DNA of 64,000 nucleotides from NCBI RefSeq assembly GCF_000725495.1, contig NZ_JNZD01000001.1:1-64000 (forward strand), written 5' to 3'. Origin of the DNA: Streptomyces aureus. Lineage in GTDB: Bacteria > Actinomycetota > Actinomycetes > Streptomycetales > Streptomycetaceae. Below, in pieces: positions 29,366 to 38,402 of this stretch (positions within the stretch are counted from its first letter, which is position 1; each line of letters opens with the position of its first letter). The notes beneath the pieces were generated by a model. The model searched no databases and had not been told where the DNA came from. It was given only the letters and a program-made list of their open reading frames with translations. The position numbers were made by a program, and so were the translations under genes.

Positions 29366-31195
29366 TCACGCGCCCAAGTGCCGCTCCGCGAAGTCCAGTT
29401 CCAGGCGGACCTGCTTGATGCGTTCGTCGACGACCAGGGAGCCGTGGCCCGCGTCGTAGCGGTAGACCTCGTGGACGGCCTCGCGGGCGGCGAGACGGCT
29501 CACGTAGTTGTCGATCTGGCGGATGGGGCAGCGGGGGTCGTTGACGCCGGCGGAGATGTAGACGGGGACCTTGACCGCGTCGACGTAGGTCAGCGGGGAG
29601 GACGCCTCGAAGCGTTCGGGCACCTCCTCGGGGGTGCCGCCGAGGAGCGTGCGGTCCATGGCCTTCAGCGCCTCCATCTCGTCGTGATACGCCGTGACGT
29701 AGTCGGCGACCGGGACGGCGGCGATGCCGAGGGCCCACGCGTCGGGCTGGGTGCCGACGCCGAGGAGGGTGAGGTAACCGCCCCAGGAACCGCCGGTGAG
29801 GATCAGCCGCTCGGGGTCGGCGAGGCCTGAGGTGACGGCCCATTCGCGGACCGCCGCGATGTCCTCCAGCTCGATGAGGCCGACCCGGTGCTTGAGCGCG
29901 TCGGTCCAGGCGCGGCCGTATCCCGTGGAGCCGCGGTAGTTGACCCGGACGACCGCGTAGCCGTGGTCGACCCAGGCCGCCGGGCCCGCCGCGAAGGCGT
30001 CGCTGTCGTGCCAGGTGGGGCCGCCGTGGATCTCGAAGACGGTGGGCAGCGGGCCGGTGGCGCCGGCCGGCTTCTGGATCAGGGCGTGGACGCGGCCGCC
30101 GGGTCCCTCGACCCAGACGTCCTCCACGGGCACGGATCCCGGGGACTTCTCACCGGGCGGGTCCAGGACGATCTCGCCGGTCGTCGACCGGACGGCCGAG
30201 GGCTCGGCGGCCGAGGACCACAGGTACTCCACGGTCCCGTCCGGGCGGGCCGTCGCCCCGGAGACCGTGCCGGGCGGGGTGGCGACCTCGGTCAGGGCGC
30301 CGGAGGCGAGGTCGTAGCGCCACAGGTCGCTGCGCGCCTCGAAGCCGTGGACGATCAGCAGGGCCGAGCCGTCCGGATACCACTCGGCGGCCACGTCGCC
30401 GGGAAGATCGAGCCCCAGGTCGGTCTGCTCGCCCGTCGACACGTCCCACACGAGGGGTTCCCAGCGGCCGCGCCGCTGGTGCCCGATGAGCAGCCGGCTG
30501 TCCCCGTCCACGGGGGCGAAGCCCAGCACCTCGAGGCCCAGCTCGACCGTGCCGCCCTCGGTGTCGTCGAGCTCGGCGACCGCGGAACCGTCCGGGCGCA
30601 GCACCCTGAGCGCCGAGTGCATGGCGTCGCCGTGCTCGGTGTGCTCGACGGCGATCAGGGAGCCGTCGTGCGAGAGGTCGCCGACGCCGGCGGACTCGCG
30701 GTGCCGGTAGATCTCCACCGGGGGCTCGCCGGCGCGGGCCACGTGGATCGTCGATCCGTCGTCGTCGGTCGAGCGGCCGACGACGGCGGTGCGCCCGTCG
30801 CGCCCGATGGCCAGGCCCGCCGGGTAGGAGGCGTCGAGACCGGGGACGGCCGGCTCGTCGACGGCGCCCGCGACCAGGGGGGCGTCGAAGGGGCGACGCC
30901 GCCAGACGCCGAACTCGTCCCCGTCCTTGTCGTCGAACCACCAGATCCACGCGCCGTCGGGCGAGAGCACGCCGTCCGTCGTGCCGTTCGCCCGGTGCGT
31001 GACCTGGCGCTGCTCGCCCGTCTCTCGATCCCACGCGTACAGCTCGTACGTCCCCGTCGCGTTCGAGACGAACAGGGAGCGGTGCGGGGCGTCCTCCGCC
31101 CAGTCCGGCAGCGACACCCGCGGTGCCCGGAAGCGCTTCTCCCAGTCGGGCATGTCGGGCTGCTGCGGCTCGGTGGACCTGGTGCTCTCAGTCAT
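29366..31195 (-). CDS. S9-family serine peptidase (acylaminoacyl-peptidase/prolyl oligopeptidase type)
   Basis: A 609-residue cytosolic peptidase. A beta-propeller of WD-like repeats (about 40-350; LSPDGAWIWWFDDKDGD is one blade) guards a C-terminal alpha/beta hydrolase domain. The catalytic serine is in GGSWGGY, the aspartate in NDPRCP and the histidine in DAGHGS. Such enzymes cleave short peptides or remove N-acylated residues. There is no signal peptide. The start is the ATG of MTESTRSTE at 31195; CAGTAT lies six bases upstream on the minus strand, suggesting a leaderless mRNA. It is divergent from the SnoaL-like gene. Confidence 0.93.
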   Translation of the reverse strand: MTESTRSTEPQQPDMPDWEKRFRAPRVSLPDWAEDAPHRSLFVSNATGTYELYAWDRETGEQRQVTHRANGTTDGVLSPDGAWIWWFDDKDGDEFGVWRRRPFDAPLVAGAVDEPAVPGLDASYPAGLAIGRDGRTAVVGRSTDDDGSTIHVARAGEPPVEIYRHRESAGVGDLSHDGSLIAVEHTEHGDAMHSALRVLRPDGSAVAELDDTEGGTVELGLEVLGFAPVDGDSRLLIGHQRRGRWEPLVWDVSTGEQTDLGLDLPGDVAAEWYPDGSALLIVHGFEARSDLWRYDLASGALTEVATPPGTVSGATARPDGTVEYLWSSAAEPSAVRSTTGEIVLDPPGEKSPGSVPVEDVWVEGPGGRVHALIQKPAGATGPLPTVFEIHGGPTWHDSDAFAAGPAAWVDHGYAVVRVNYRGSTGYGRAWTDALKHRVGLIELEDIAAVREWAVTSGLADPERLILTGGSWGGYLTLLGVGTQPDAWALGIAAVPVADYVTAYHDEMEALKAMDRTLLGGTPEEVPERFEASSPLTYVDAVKVPVYISAGVNDPRCPIRQIDNYVSRLAAREAVHEVYRYDAGHGSLVVDERIKQVRLELDFAERHLGA

Positions 31196-31340
31196 GGCCC
31201 CATACTGCCTGGCCCGGCCCCATTCGCGCCGACGAGGTCCCCAGCCTGTGGACAACCTCTCCGCCCCCGCGGGCCGCACCGGCCGCCGGGGCAGGTGCAC
31301 CGCGGCGCGAGCGCGTTCCGGGACGGGCGACGGTTCCGGC

Positions 31341-31429
31341 CCGCCCGCGAGGGCGTGTGCGCGGGCCGGAGGCGTTGTCAGTGGTCCGCCCGCAGGGGCG
31401 TGTGCGCAGGTCGGAGCCGTTGTCAGTGG
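31341..31429. repeat. Tandem duplication of a 45-bp segment ending in TTGTCAGTGG
   Basis: Copies at 31341-31384 and 31386-31429 are 44 bases each with five mismatches. Each ends with TTGTCAGTGG, the upstream half of a RecA-NDp promoter. Only the second copy is followed by a -10-like hexamer at the right distance. Confidence 0.85.
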
Positions 31430-31442
31430 CGGGGTGCAGACT
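31420..31442 (+). promoter_or_regulatory. RecA-NDp (PafBC-type) DNA-damage promoter
   Basis: TTGTCAGTGGC, then GGGGTG, then CAGACT precede the ATG at 31450 by seven bases. The published Streptomyces recA-NDp element is TTGTCAGTGGC-N6-TAGggT: the eleven upstream bases and spacing match exactly and only the first base of the -10 deviates from TANNNT. The transcript would be leaderless or nearly so. In mycobacteria this element is served by the PafBC activator. Confidence 0.72.
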
Positions 31443-31449
31443 TTTTCGC

Positions 31450-31824
31450 ATGACCGATCTACGCGAGGCCGTCGAGCGTTACTGGGCCCACGCGGACGCC
31501 AGGGACTGGGAGGCGTTCGCGGAACTGCTGGCCGAGGACGTCGTCTACACCCTGCCGCAGACGCGGGAGCGCATCAGCGGCAGGGAGCGGTACGTCGAGT
31601 TCAACCGCGAGTACCCGGGCGACTGGCACGTCCGGATCGAACGGGTCGTGGCCGAGCCAGGCCAGGCCGTCACCTGGACCCAGGTCACGGTGGGCCTGGA
31701 GGAGATGCACGCCATCACGTTCTTCACGGCGGACGCCCACGGCCGCATCGCCACGGTGACGGACTTCTGGCCCGAGCCGTACGAGCCCCCGGCCGGCCGG
31801 GACCACCTGGCCGAGCGGTACTGA
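31450..31824 (+). CDS. SnoaL-like (NTF2-fold) protein
   Basis: A 124-residue protein with the cone-shaped NTF2/SnoaL fold signature: MTDLREAVERYWAHADARDW, FAELLAEDVVYTLP, SGRERYVEFNREYPGDW and VTDFWPEPYEPP. Members are small isomerases, cyclases or binding proteins; no catalytic residues can be assigned here. The start follows a strong RecA-NDp-like promoter, suggesting induction by DNA damage. The next gene begins about 40 bases downstream on the same strand but has its own -10 box. Confidence 0.8.
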   Translation: MTDLREAVERYWAHADARDWEAFAELLAEDVVYTLPQTRERISGRERYVEFNREYPGDWHVRIERVVAEPGQAVTWTQVTVGLEEMHAITFFTADAHGRIATVTDFWPEPYEPPAGRDHLAERY

Positions 31825-31873
31825 GCGGGCCCCACGGCCGAGTCCCGCACGGCCGCCCCGTACCGTGGACGGC

Positions 31874-32719
31874 GTGTACCGGTTCCTGCTGACGCCCCGC
31901 TGGTGGGGGATCAACGTCTTCGTGCTGTTGGCCATCCCCTTCTGCATCTTCATGGGGTCGTGGCAGTTGGGGCGCTTCGAGGACCGGGTGCACGACCACC
32001 GGACCGCGCAGGCGGCGGCTTCCACCGCCGAGACCGAGCCCGCCCGGCCGCTGGCCGCGATGCTGCCCGTGACCACGCAGACCTCCGGGAAGCAGACCAC
32101 CGCCAAGGGCCGGTACGGCAAGCAGCTCCTCGTGCCGGACCGGGAACTGGACGGCAGGAGCGGGTACTACGTGCTGACGCTGCTGCGGGTCGACGGCGGC
32201 AAGGCGCTGCCCGTCGTCCGCGGCTGGCTGCCCGGTACGGCGGACGCGGCGAAGGCCCCGGCCCCGCCCGCCGGCGAGGTCACGGTCACGGGCGCGCTCC
32301 AGGCGTCCGAGAGTCCCGGGTCGAACGGCGTCAGCGCGGCCGGAGGGCTCCCCGCCGGACAGACGGCCGCGATCAGCGCGGCCTCCCTCGTGAACCTCGT
32401 GCCGTACACCCCGTACGACGCCTGGATCACGCTCGACAAGGCCGACGCCGGGATGAAGGCGGTGCCTCCGGCCGCGCCGGACAACACCGGCCTCGACCTC
32501 AAGGCGTTCCAGAACCTCGGCTACACCGGCGAGTGGTTCGTCTTCGCGGGCTTCGTCCTCTTCATGTGGTTCCGGCTGCTGCGCCGCGAGGTGGAGTTCG
32601 TCCGCGACGCCGAGCTGGGACTGCTCCCCGAGGCCGAGGGCACGCCCGGCACCCCGGAGGAGCCCTCCGATTCCGAGGACGCCGGCAGCACGCCGTCGAC
32701 GCCGTCCGCCGCCTCCTGA
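31874..32719 (+). CDS. SURF1-family protein
   Basis: A 281-residue membrane protein of the SURF1 family, which assists assembly of haem-copper cytochrome c oxidase. It has the two expected membrane helices (about residues 11-30, WWGINVFVLLAIPFCIFMGSW, and about 220-240, EWFVFAGFVLFMWFRL) flanking an external domain with VRGWLPG. The tail is acidic and low in complexity. GTG 31874 lies seven bases after TACCGT, a leaderless arrangement; GTG 31865, in frame, overlaps that box. A hairpin follows the stop. Confidence 0.85.
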   Translation: MYRFLLTPRWWGINVFVLLAIPFCIFMGSWQLGRFEDRVHDHRTAQAAASTAETEPARPLAAMLPVTTQTSGKQTTAKGRYGKQLLVPDRELDGRSGYYVLTLLRVDGGKALPVVRGWLPGTADAAKAPAPPAGEVTVTGALQASESPGSNGVSAAGGLPAGQTAAISAASLVNLVPYTPYDAWITLDKADAGMKAVPPAAPDNTGLDLKAFQNLGYTGEWFVFAGFVLFMWFRLLRREVEFVRDAELGLLPEAEGTPGTPEEPSDSEDAGSTPSTPSAAS

Positions 32720-32728
32720 CAAAAGCGG

Positions 32729-32765
32729 GCGGCCCGGGGAGCGGGACTTCGCTCCCCGGGCCGCC
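32729..32765. terminator. Terminator between SURF1 gene and the sigma-factor operon
   Basis: Complementary arms around GCGGCCCGGGGAGC and GCTCCCCGGGCCGC enclose an eight-base loop just after the SURF1 stop, between convergent genes. Confidence 0.8.
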
Positions 32766-32799
32766 TCGCACCGGATGCCGGGTCCCCCGGACCCACGCG

Positions 32800-33933
32800 T
32801 CAGGACGTCGTCAGGATCCCGGTGTGGTAGACCGTGCCCGCGCAGGCGTTGGGCACGGTGACCGACGCCACCGCACCGCCCGAGGCCGCCGTGCTGGAGA
32901 CGACGACGCTGCCGTCCTGCGTGCCGTCCTCGACGAGCAGCTGCGGCGCGGGGTTGGCCACCGCCGCGTCCGTGGTCGTACCGCCGGTGTCGCCGGTGCC
33001 CTGGGTCGGGGTGGGGTCCGGCGAGGGTTCCACCTCGGTCGGGCACGTCGACGAGGGCACCCAGGCGAACTTCACCACGTACGAGGTGCCCGGCTGGAGC
33101 ACCAGCGAGGTGACCTCCGTGGAGGGGTCGGGCAGCCCGCTCGCCGCGTCGCCGCCCACGTGCGTGGCCACGCCGACCTTGGCGGGGTCCGCCGCGCCCT
33201 GGGCGGTCGCGTTGACCGTGCCGGCGCCGGTGACCGTGCAGGCGGTGGCGGAGACGTTCGAGACGGTGAAGGAGCCGTAGACCGCGCCGGTGGAGTCCGG
33301 TGCGGCGGCGGTGCCGGAGGCTCCGCCGAGCTGGTCGATCGTGCAGGTGGGGGCCGCCGAGGCGGAGGCCGTGGGGTCGGCGCCGCCCGTGACGGAGCCG
33401 TTCCCGCCCTTGTCCTTGTCGCCCGGCGCCTTGGTGCTGCCGTCGGAGCCGCCGTCCTTGGAGGTGCCGGAGGAGCCGCCGCCGTTCTTGCCGGAGCCGC
33501 CGTCCGAGCCCTTGTCCTGGCCCTGGCCGCCCTGGGCCTGGGAGGCGTTGGCCGCCATGGACGGGTCGGGGTTCGAGCCCGAGGAGTTCGAGACGTGCAC
33601 GAACGCCGGGATCGCCGTGCCCATGAACAGGGCCGCCGCAGCCATGCCGACCAGGGCCTGACGCTTGCGGGCCCGCCGGGCCGGTACCGCCCGGCGCAGA
33701 TGGTCCAGGGTGCCGTCGGTGGGTTCGATCTCCTGAACGGCCTGGTGCAGCAGCCGGCGCAGTGCCAGCTCGTCGCTGCCGAGCCCTTCGGGTCCCAGTC
33801 CGTCCATGTCCGGTGTTCCGGGCTGTTCGTCGGGGCCGTGGTTCACATTTCCGTTCCCAGCGTGCGATTGCTTGTGCTCGTGTTCGGGGCGTCCCTCGTC
33901 CTCGGGCCGCCGCAGTTCGTCGTCGCCACTCAT
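32800..33933 (-). CDS. Membrane protein partner of an ECF-type sigma factor
   Basis: A 377-residue protein. A cytoplasmic N-terminal part (1-92; DELALRRLLHQAVQEIEPTDGTLDHLRRAVPARRARKR in pieces) resembles a short anti-sigma-like helical region. One membrane helix (about 93-115) is followed by a glycine/serine/lysine-rich linker (about 125-185) and an extracytoplasmic domain with paired cysteines. Its ATG overlaps the sigma-factor stop by four bases, so the two are co-translated. The arrangement suggests it regulates the sigma factor, but no classical zinc-binding HxxxCxxC motif is seen. Confidence 0.75.
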   Translation of the reverse strand: MSGDDELRRPEDEGRPEHEHKQSHAGNGNVNHGPDEQPGTPDMDGLGPEGLGSDELALRRLLHQAVQEIEPTDGTLDHLRRAVPARRARKRQALVGMAAAALFMGTAIPAFVHVSNSSGSNPDPSMAANASQAQGGQGQDKGSDGGSGKNGGGSSGTSKDGGSDGSTKAPGDKDKGGNGSVTGGADPTASASAAPTCTIDQLGGASGTAAAPDSTGAVYGSFTVSNVSATACTVTGAGTVNATAQGAADPAKVGVATHVGGDAASGLPDPSTEVTSLVLQPGTSYVVKFAWVPSSTCPTEVEPSPDPTPTQGTGDTGGTTTDAAVANPAPQLLVEDGTQDGSVVVSSTAASGGAVASVTVPNACAGTVYHTGILTTS

Positions 33934-34598
33934 GCCGAGGCCCCCATGGCGACGCGCAGCGCGGCGATGCCCCGCGAGCCGTACGCCTTCACCGAGCCGA
34001 GCGAGACGCCGAGCGTCTCGGCGACCTGGGCCTCGGTCATGTCCGCGAAGTAGCGGAGGACCAGGACCTCGCGCTGACGGCGCTGGAGTCCCTTCATCGC
34101 CTTGATCAGCGCGTCCCGCTCCAGCTGGTCGTACGCGCCTTCCTCGGCGCTCGCCATGTCGGGCATCGGCTTGGAGAGGAGCTTGAGGCCGAGGATGCGG
34201 CGGCGCAGCGCCGAACGCGACAGGTTGACGACGGTCTGCCGCAGGTAGGCCAGCGTCTTCTCCGGGTCCCGTACGCGTTTGCGCGCCGAGTGCACCCGGA
34301 TGAAGGCCTCCTGGACGACGTCCTCGCAGGAGGCCGTGTCGTCGAGGAGGAGCGCCGCGAGACCGAGGAGCGAGCGGTAGTGCGCCCGGTAGGTCTCGGT
34401 CAGATGGTCGACGGTCGTGCCCGCCGCCAGGCTGTCCTGGGCGCCGTCACGCTGATTCGGGATGCGGGCGGGCCGCGCTGAGGGCATGGGCGCGATCACC
34501 GGCATGCCGCCGGGCGCGCCGGGGCTGCGGAGTCGGCGGGGTGGACGCAGGGCCATGCCCCTCGTCTGGACCGCGGTGAATTCGAGTACCTCTGCCAC
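33930..34598 (-). CDS. SigE-family RNA polymerase sigma factor (ECF-like)
   Basis: A 222-residue sigma factor with region 2 (YRSLLGLAALLLDDTASCED, then VVQEAFIRVHSARKR) and region 4 (MKGLQRRQREVLVLRYFADM, then the helix-turn-helix TEAQVAETLGVSLGSVKAYG). The first 60 residues are a basic proline-rich extension not needed for the fold, so a later start (ATG 34556 or 34505) is possible. It is co-translated with the downstream membrane protein. From memory, S. coelicolor has the same pair in the same place next to asd-ask. Confidence 0.88.
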   Translation of the reverse strand: MAEVLEFTAVQTRGMALRPPRRLRSPGAPGGMPVIAPMPSARPARIPNQRDGAQDSLAAGTTVDHLTETYRAHYRSLLGLAALLLDDTASCEDVVQEAFIRVHSARKRVRDPEKTLAYLRQTVVNLSRSALRRRILGLKLLSKPMPDMASAEEGAYDQLERDALIKAMKGLQRRQREVLVLRYFADMTEAQVAETLGVSLGSVKAYGSRGIAALRVAMGASA

Positions 34599-35045
34599 GC
34601 CAGTTGGACACGCGTCCCCCCGGCAGGGTTGTACGCGACGGGCATCACATTCTCGCCGGATTTCACACCGGACGGGGTCCCGTGTCCCGAAACACCCCCC
34701 GGAGCCACCGCCGTTACGCCCTCTCGCGCGCGCGACAGTGCATCAGATGCCCTCATGCGTAACAGCTCTTCTCCTGTGCCCAATGCTCTGCCGCCCCCCG
34801 GACGCCCCTGAATGGCGAGGGCGAAGACGCTCCCCGACACTCGCGCGGTTGCGCGGGACGACAGCGAAATCTTCGAACGCCGATACGAGTACGTTCAAGT
34901 GGTCAGGACCATTAAGTTGATCACTGAACCGGCAAAGATCCTACAAACCTACCCGCTCGGGAGCATCGGAATTACCGCCGGAGAGCGCCGGGGCAGGATC
35001 CTCACAGCGCTTTGACCAGGCAGAAGGTCGGATACCCGGCCCGTC
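34599..35045. other. Gene-less, AT-richer spacer between the sigma-factor gene and asd
   Basis: No gene is accepted in these 447 bases. The middle (34880-34960) is the most AT-rich stretch of the neighbourhood and contains TTAAGTTGATCACTGAA. A plus-strand frame of 67 codons (34812-35015) has atypical codon use. The sigma-operon promoter must lie at the left end, on the minus strand. Confidence 0.5.
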
Positions 35046-36107
35046 CTACGGTGCTCGGGTGAGTTCCGCCGCCACCAGCTCGGCGATCTGGGCGGTGTTC
35101 AGGGCGGCACCCTTGCGCAGGTTGTCCCCGCACACGAACAGTTCGAGCGCGGTCGGGTCGTCGAGGGCCCGGCGGACCCGGCCCACCCAGGTCGGATCGG
35201 TGCCGACCACGTCCGCGGGCGTGGGGAACTCGCCGGCGGCGGGGTTGTCGAAGAGGACGACACCGGGCGCGGTGGCCAGGATCTCCCGGGCCTTGTCGAC
35301 CGTCACCTCGTCCTGGAAGCGGGCGTGCACGGTCAGGGAGTGCGTGGTGACCACGGGGACGCGGACGCAGGTCACGGCGACCTTCAGCCGGGGCAGCCCG
35401 AGGATCTTGCGCGTCTCGTCGCGCACCTTCATCTCCTCCGAGGACCAGCCGTCCTCGGCGAGCGACCCGGCCCAGGGCACCACGTTCAGGGCGACCGGCT
35501 CCGGGAAGGGGCCCGTGTCGTCGCCCACGGCCCGGCGGACGTCACCGGGGCTGTTGCCCAGCTCCGTGCCCGCGACCAGGGACATCTGCCGGCGCAGGGT
35601 GTCGATACCGGCGCGGCCCGCGCCGCTGACGGCCTGGTACGAGGAGACGACGAGTTCCCGCAGCCCGAACTCGGCGTGCAGCGCGCCCAGCGCCACGATC
35701 ATGGACAGGGTCGTGCAGTTCGGGTTGGCGACGATCCCGCGCGGGCGCACCCGGGCGGCGTGCGGGTTCACCTCGGGCACGACGAGGGGCACCTCCGGGT
35801 CCATCCGGAAGGCACAGGAGTTGTCGACCACGACGGCGCCCTTGGCGGCGGCGATCGGCGCCCACTGGGCGGCCACCTCGTCCGGGACGTCGAACATGGC
35901 GACGTCGACCCCGTCGAAGGCGTCCTCCGACAGGGCCGTCACCTCGACCTCCACACCGCGCACGGCCAGCTTGCGGCCGGCCGAGCGCGGGGAGGCGATC
36001 AGTCGGATCTCACCCCAGATGTCCGCGTGCTGGGACAGGATCTGGAGCATGACCGTGCCGACGGCTCCGGTCGCTCCCACGACCGCGAGCGTCGGTCGTC
36101 GGGTCAT
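35046..36107 (-). CDS. asd: aspartate-semialdehyde dehydrogenase
   Basis: A 353-residue enzyme that reduces aspartyl phosphate to aspartate semialdehyde with NADPH, feeding lysine, diaminopimelate, methionine and threonine synthesis. The nucleotide-binding start [16 protein letters not shown], the catalytic cysteine in [11 protein letters not shown] and [13 protein letters not shown] are diagnostic. The true start is the ATG at 36107, overlapping the aspartokinase stop by four bases; the frame remains open through the overlapping kinase gene, which is meaningless. Confidence 0.96.
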   Translation of the reverse strand: MTRRPTLAVVGATGAVGTVMLQILSQHADIWGEIRLIASPRSAGRKLAVRGVEVEVTALSEDAFDGVDVAMFDVPDEVAAQWAPIAAAKGAVVVDNSCAFRMDPEVPLVVPEVNPHAARVRPRGIVANPNCTTLSMIVALGALHAEFGLRELVVSSYQAVSGAGRAGIDTLRRQMSLVAGTELGNSPGDVRRAVGDDTGPFPEPVALNVVPWAGSLAEDGWSSEEMKVRDETRKILGLPRLKVAVTCVRVPVVTTHSLTVHARFQDEVTVDKAREILATAPGVVLFDNPAAGEFPTPADVVGTDPTWVGRVRRALDDPTALELFVCGDNLRKGAALNTAQIAELVAAELTRAP

Positions 36108-37396
36108 CGCCCGGTGCCTCCGTAGACGACGGCCTCGTCGCTGTCGGAGTCGAGCCCGAAGGCGCTGTGCACGGCGCGGACGGCGTCGTTGACGTCGTCG
36201 GCACGGGTGACCACCGAGATGCGGATCTCGGAGGTCGAGATCAGCTCGATGTTGACCCCGGCGTCGGTGAGGGCCTCGAAGAAGCCGGCCGTGACACCCG
36301 GGTTGGTCTTCATGCCGGCGCCGACGAGCGAGATCTTGCCGATCTGGTCGTCGTAGCGCAGCGACTCGAAGCCGATCACGCTCTTCGCCTTCTCCAGGGC
36401 GTCGATGGCCTTGCGGCCCTCGGTCTTGGGGAGGGTGAAGGAGATGTCCGTCAGGCCCGTCGTGGCCGCCGACACGTTCTGCACGATCATGTCGATGTTG
36501 ATCTCGGCGTCGGCGATGGCGCGGAAGATCGAGGCGGCCTCGCCCGGCTTGTCCGGGACGCCGACGACCGTGACCTTGGCCTCGGAGGTGTCGTGAGCGA
36601 CACCGGAGATGATGGCCTGCTCCACCTTCTGGTCCCCTTGCTGCTGAGTCTTCTGAACGAGCGGTTCGCTGCTGACCCAGGTGCCCTGGAGTCCACTGAA
36701 GGACGACCGGACGTGGATCGGGATGTTGTAGCGGCGGGCGTATTCCACACAGCGGTGGAGCAGCACCTTGGAGCCGGAGGCGGCGAGCTCCAGCATGTCC
36801 TCGAAGGCGATCCAGTCGATCTTCTTCGCCTTCTTCACCACGCGCGGGTCGGCGGTGAACACGCCGTCCACGTCGGTGTAGATCTCGCACACCTCGGCGT
36901 CGAGCGCCGCGGCCAGCGCGACGGCCGTGGTGTCGGAGCCGCCGCGGCCCAGCGTGGTGATGTCCTTCTTGTCCTGCGAGACGCCCTGGAAGCCGGCGAC
37001 GATGGCGATGTTGCCCTCGTCGAGCGCCGTACGGATACGGCCCGGGGTGACGTCGATGATCCGCGCTTTGTTGTGGACCGAGTCGGTGATGACGCCTGCC
37101 TGGCTGCCGGTGAAGCTCTGGGCGCTGTGGCCCAGATTTTTGATCGCCATGGCCAGCAGGGCCATGGAGATCCGCTCTCCGGCGGTCAGCAGCATGTCGA
37201 ACTCGCGTCCGCTGGGCATCGGAGATACCTGCTCGGCGAGATCGATCAGCTCGTCCGTCGTGTCGCCCATCGCGGAAACGACGACGACCACCTGGTGGCC
37301 GTTCTTCTTCGCTTCCACGATCCGCTTGGCGACGCGCTTGATGCCCTCGGCATCGGCTACGGAGGAACCTCCGTACTTCTGCACGACAAGGCCCAC
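36104..37396 (-). CDS. ask: aspartokinase (lysine/threonine-regulated type)
   Basis: A 430-residue kinase that phosphorylates aspartate. The N-terminal amino-acid kinase domain starts [15 protein letters not shown] and includes [20 protein letters not shown]; two ACT domains form the C-terminal regulatory third ([20 protein letters not shown]). GTG 37396 has GAGGAGCG upstream; the upstream in-frame start at 37426 does not. Feedback inhibition by lysine plus threonine is expected from the family. An in-frame internal start (see 36623) would give the separate beta subunit known in Bacillus and Corynebacterium. Confidence 0.96.
   Translation of the reverse strand: MGLVVQKYGGSSVADAEGIKRVAKRIVEAKKNGHQVVVVVSAMGDTTDELIDLAEQVSPMPSGREFDMLLTAGERISMALLAMAIKNLGHSAQSFTGSQAGVITDSVHNKARIIDVTPGRIRTALDEGNIAIVAGFQGVSQDKKDITTLGRGGSDTTAVALAAALDAEVCEIYTDVDGVFTADPRVVKKAKKIDWIAFEDMLELAASGSKVLLHRCVEYARRYNIPIHVRSSFSGLQGTWVSSEPLVQKTQQQGDQKVEQAIISGVAHDTSEAKVTVVGVPDKPGEAASIFRAIADAEINIDMIVQNVSAATTGLTDISFTLPKTEGRKAIDALEKAKSVIGFESLRYDDQIGKISLVGAGMKTNPGVTAGFFEALTDAGVNIELISTSEIRISVVTRADDVNDAVRAVHSAFGLDSDSDEAVVYGGTGR
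36623..36639 (-). promoter_or_regulatory. Internal translation start for an aspartokinase beta subunit
   Basis: On the minus strand AAGGGGA (36633-36639) stands seven bases before an in-frame GTG (36625-36623) that reads [12 protein letters not shown]. The product would be 173 residues, consisting of the two ACT domains. The position equals the start of the beta subunit of C. glutamicum LysC as I remember it (MEEAVLTGVA). Confidence 0.65.
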
Positions 37397-37742
37397 GTGC
37401 GCTCCTCGCTCAGTCCGTCTCGGCACCGCACTACTGCGGTCGGCTCAGTCTAACGAGCGGCCGGAATTCCCTTCCGGGGTATCGCATCGTGAGATGTCCC
37501 GCTCACGAGCTGATCACTCCGGGCTGTCAGGTCCACAGGGAGGTCCGGCCGCTCCGAGAGCGCACCTGCCCGTACCGGAACCCCGTCACTCGGAACGTGC
37601 CCCAGCTCACACGGCGGACGGGCGAAAGCCGGCCGTGCCCACGGGCGGGAGGGCGGACCCGCGGAGGGGCGGGAGGGCGGCCGGACCCGCGGACGGGCGG
37701 ACGGCAGCCGCGCCCGCCGGCGGGCGGAGGACGGCGGGGCGG
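37397..37742. other. Gene-less spacer upstream of ask
   Basis: No gene is seen in 346 bases. The half next to ask contains its leader with GAGGAG. The half next to the DUF5063 gene is a degenerate run of GGGCGG and GGACCCGCGGA units (37620-37740). Confidence 0.5.
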
Positions 37743-38402
37743 TTACTTGACCGTGCGCAGGCCGAGCGGCCCGGCGATCTCCTCCGCCATCACCTTGCCG
37801 GCCTCCTCGGCGAGCACTTCCTCGCCGAGGTCCTGGTCGGTGTCGAGGCCGTTCAGCTCCTCCAGGGGCTGGTTCAGCCGCACATGGGCCACCACGGACT
37901 GCAGGGCGCGCAGCGTCGCGGAGGCGGTGGAGCCCCAGTTCGAGAAGTAGGAGAACTGCCACCACCACAGGGCCTCGGTGGTGCGGCCCGCGCGGTAGTG
38001 GGCCATGCCGTGGCGCAGGTCGGTGATGACGTCGGCGAGGTCGTCCGAGATACGGGCCGGGACCGGGGCCTTGCGGGGCTCGTACGGGTCGAAGACCTCG
38101 GAGTAGACGTCGATCGGCTCCAGCATCACGGCGAGGCGCTCGCGCAGCTCGTCCACGTCCGCCTCCGGGCCGAGGTCCGGCTCGTAGCGCTCCTCGGGGA
38201 CGATGTCCTCGTGCGCGCCGAGACGGCCGCCGGCCAGCAGGAGCTGGGACACCTCCAGCAGGAGGAAGGGCACGGCCGAGTCCGGCTCGTCGCCCTTGGC
38301 CACCTCGGTGACGGCGACCAGGAAGCTCTCCACCTGGTCCGCGATCTGGACCACGAAGTCGTCGGGGTCCGGACTGGTCTCGTGCAGCGTGGCGTCAGAC
38401 AT
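37743..38402 (-). CDS. DUF5063 domain-containing protein
   Basis: A 219-residue acidic, helical, soluble protein of unknown function. Stretches typical of the DUF5063 family are [29 protein letters not shown] and [14 protein letters not shown]. Its start overlaps the recR end by eight bases, so it is translated from the recR transcript; a role linked to recombination or replication is possible from this context only. Confidence 0.8.
   Translation of the reverse strand: MSDATLHETSPDPDDFVVQIADQVESFLVAVTEVAKGDEPDSAVPFLLLEVSQLLLAGGRLGAHEDIVPEERYEPDLGPEADVDELRERLAVMLEPIDVYSEVFDPYEPRKAPVPARISDDLADVITDLRHGMAHYRAGRTTEALWWWQFSYFSNWGSTASATLRALQSVVAHVRLNQPLEELNGLDTDQDLGEEVLAEEAGKVMAEEIAGPLGLRTVK

Noticed and set aside
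31903..34053. 716-codon plus-strand frame across SURF1 and the sigma operon
   Set aside because: It crosses a terminator and two opposite-strand genes; the protein is Arg/Gly/Ala noise.
34812..35015. 67-codon frame in the spacer before asd
   Set aside because: No ribosome binding site, atypical codon use and no recognisable motif; kept as spacer.
36108..36890. N-terminal extension of asd to 614 residues
   Set aside because: The extra part overlaps ask in another frame and is not protein-like; the ATG at 36107 overlapping the ask stop is the normal start.
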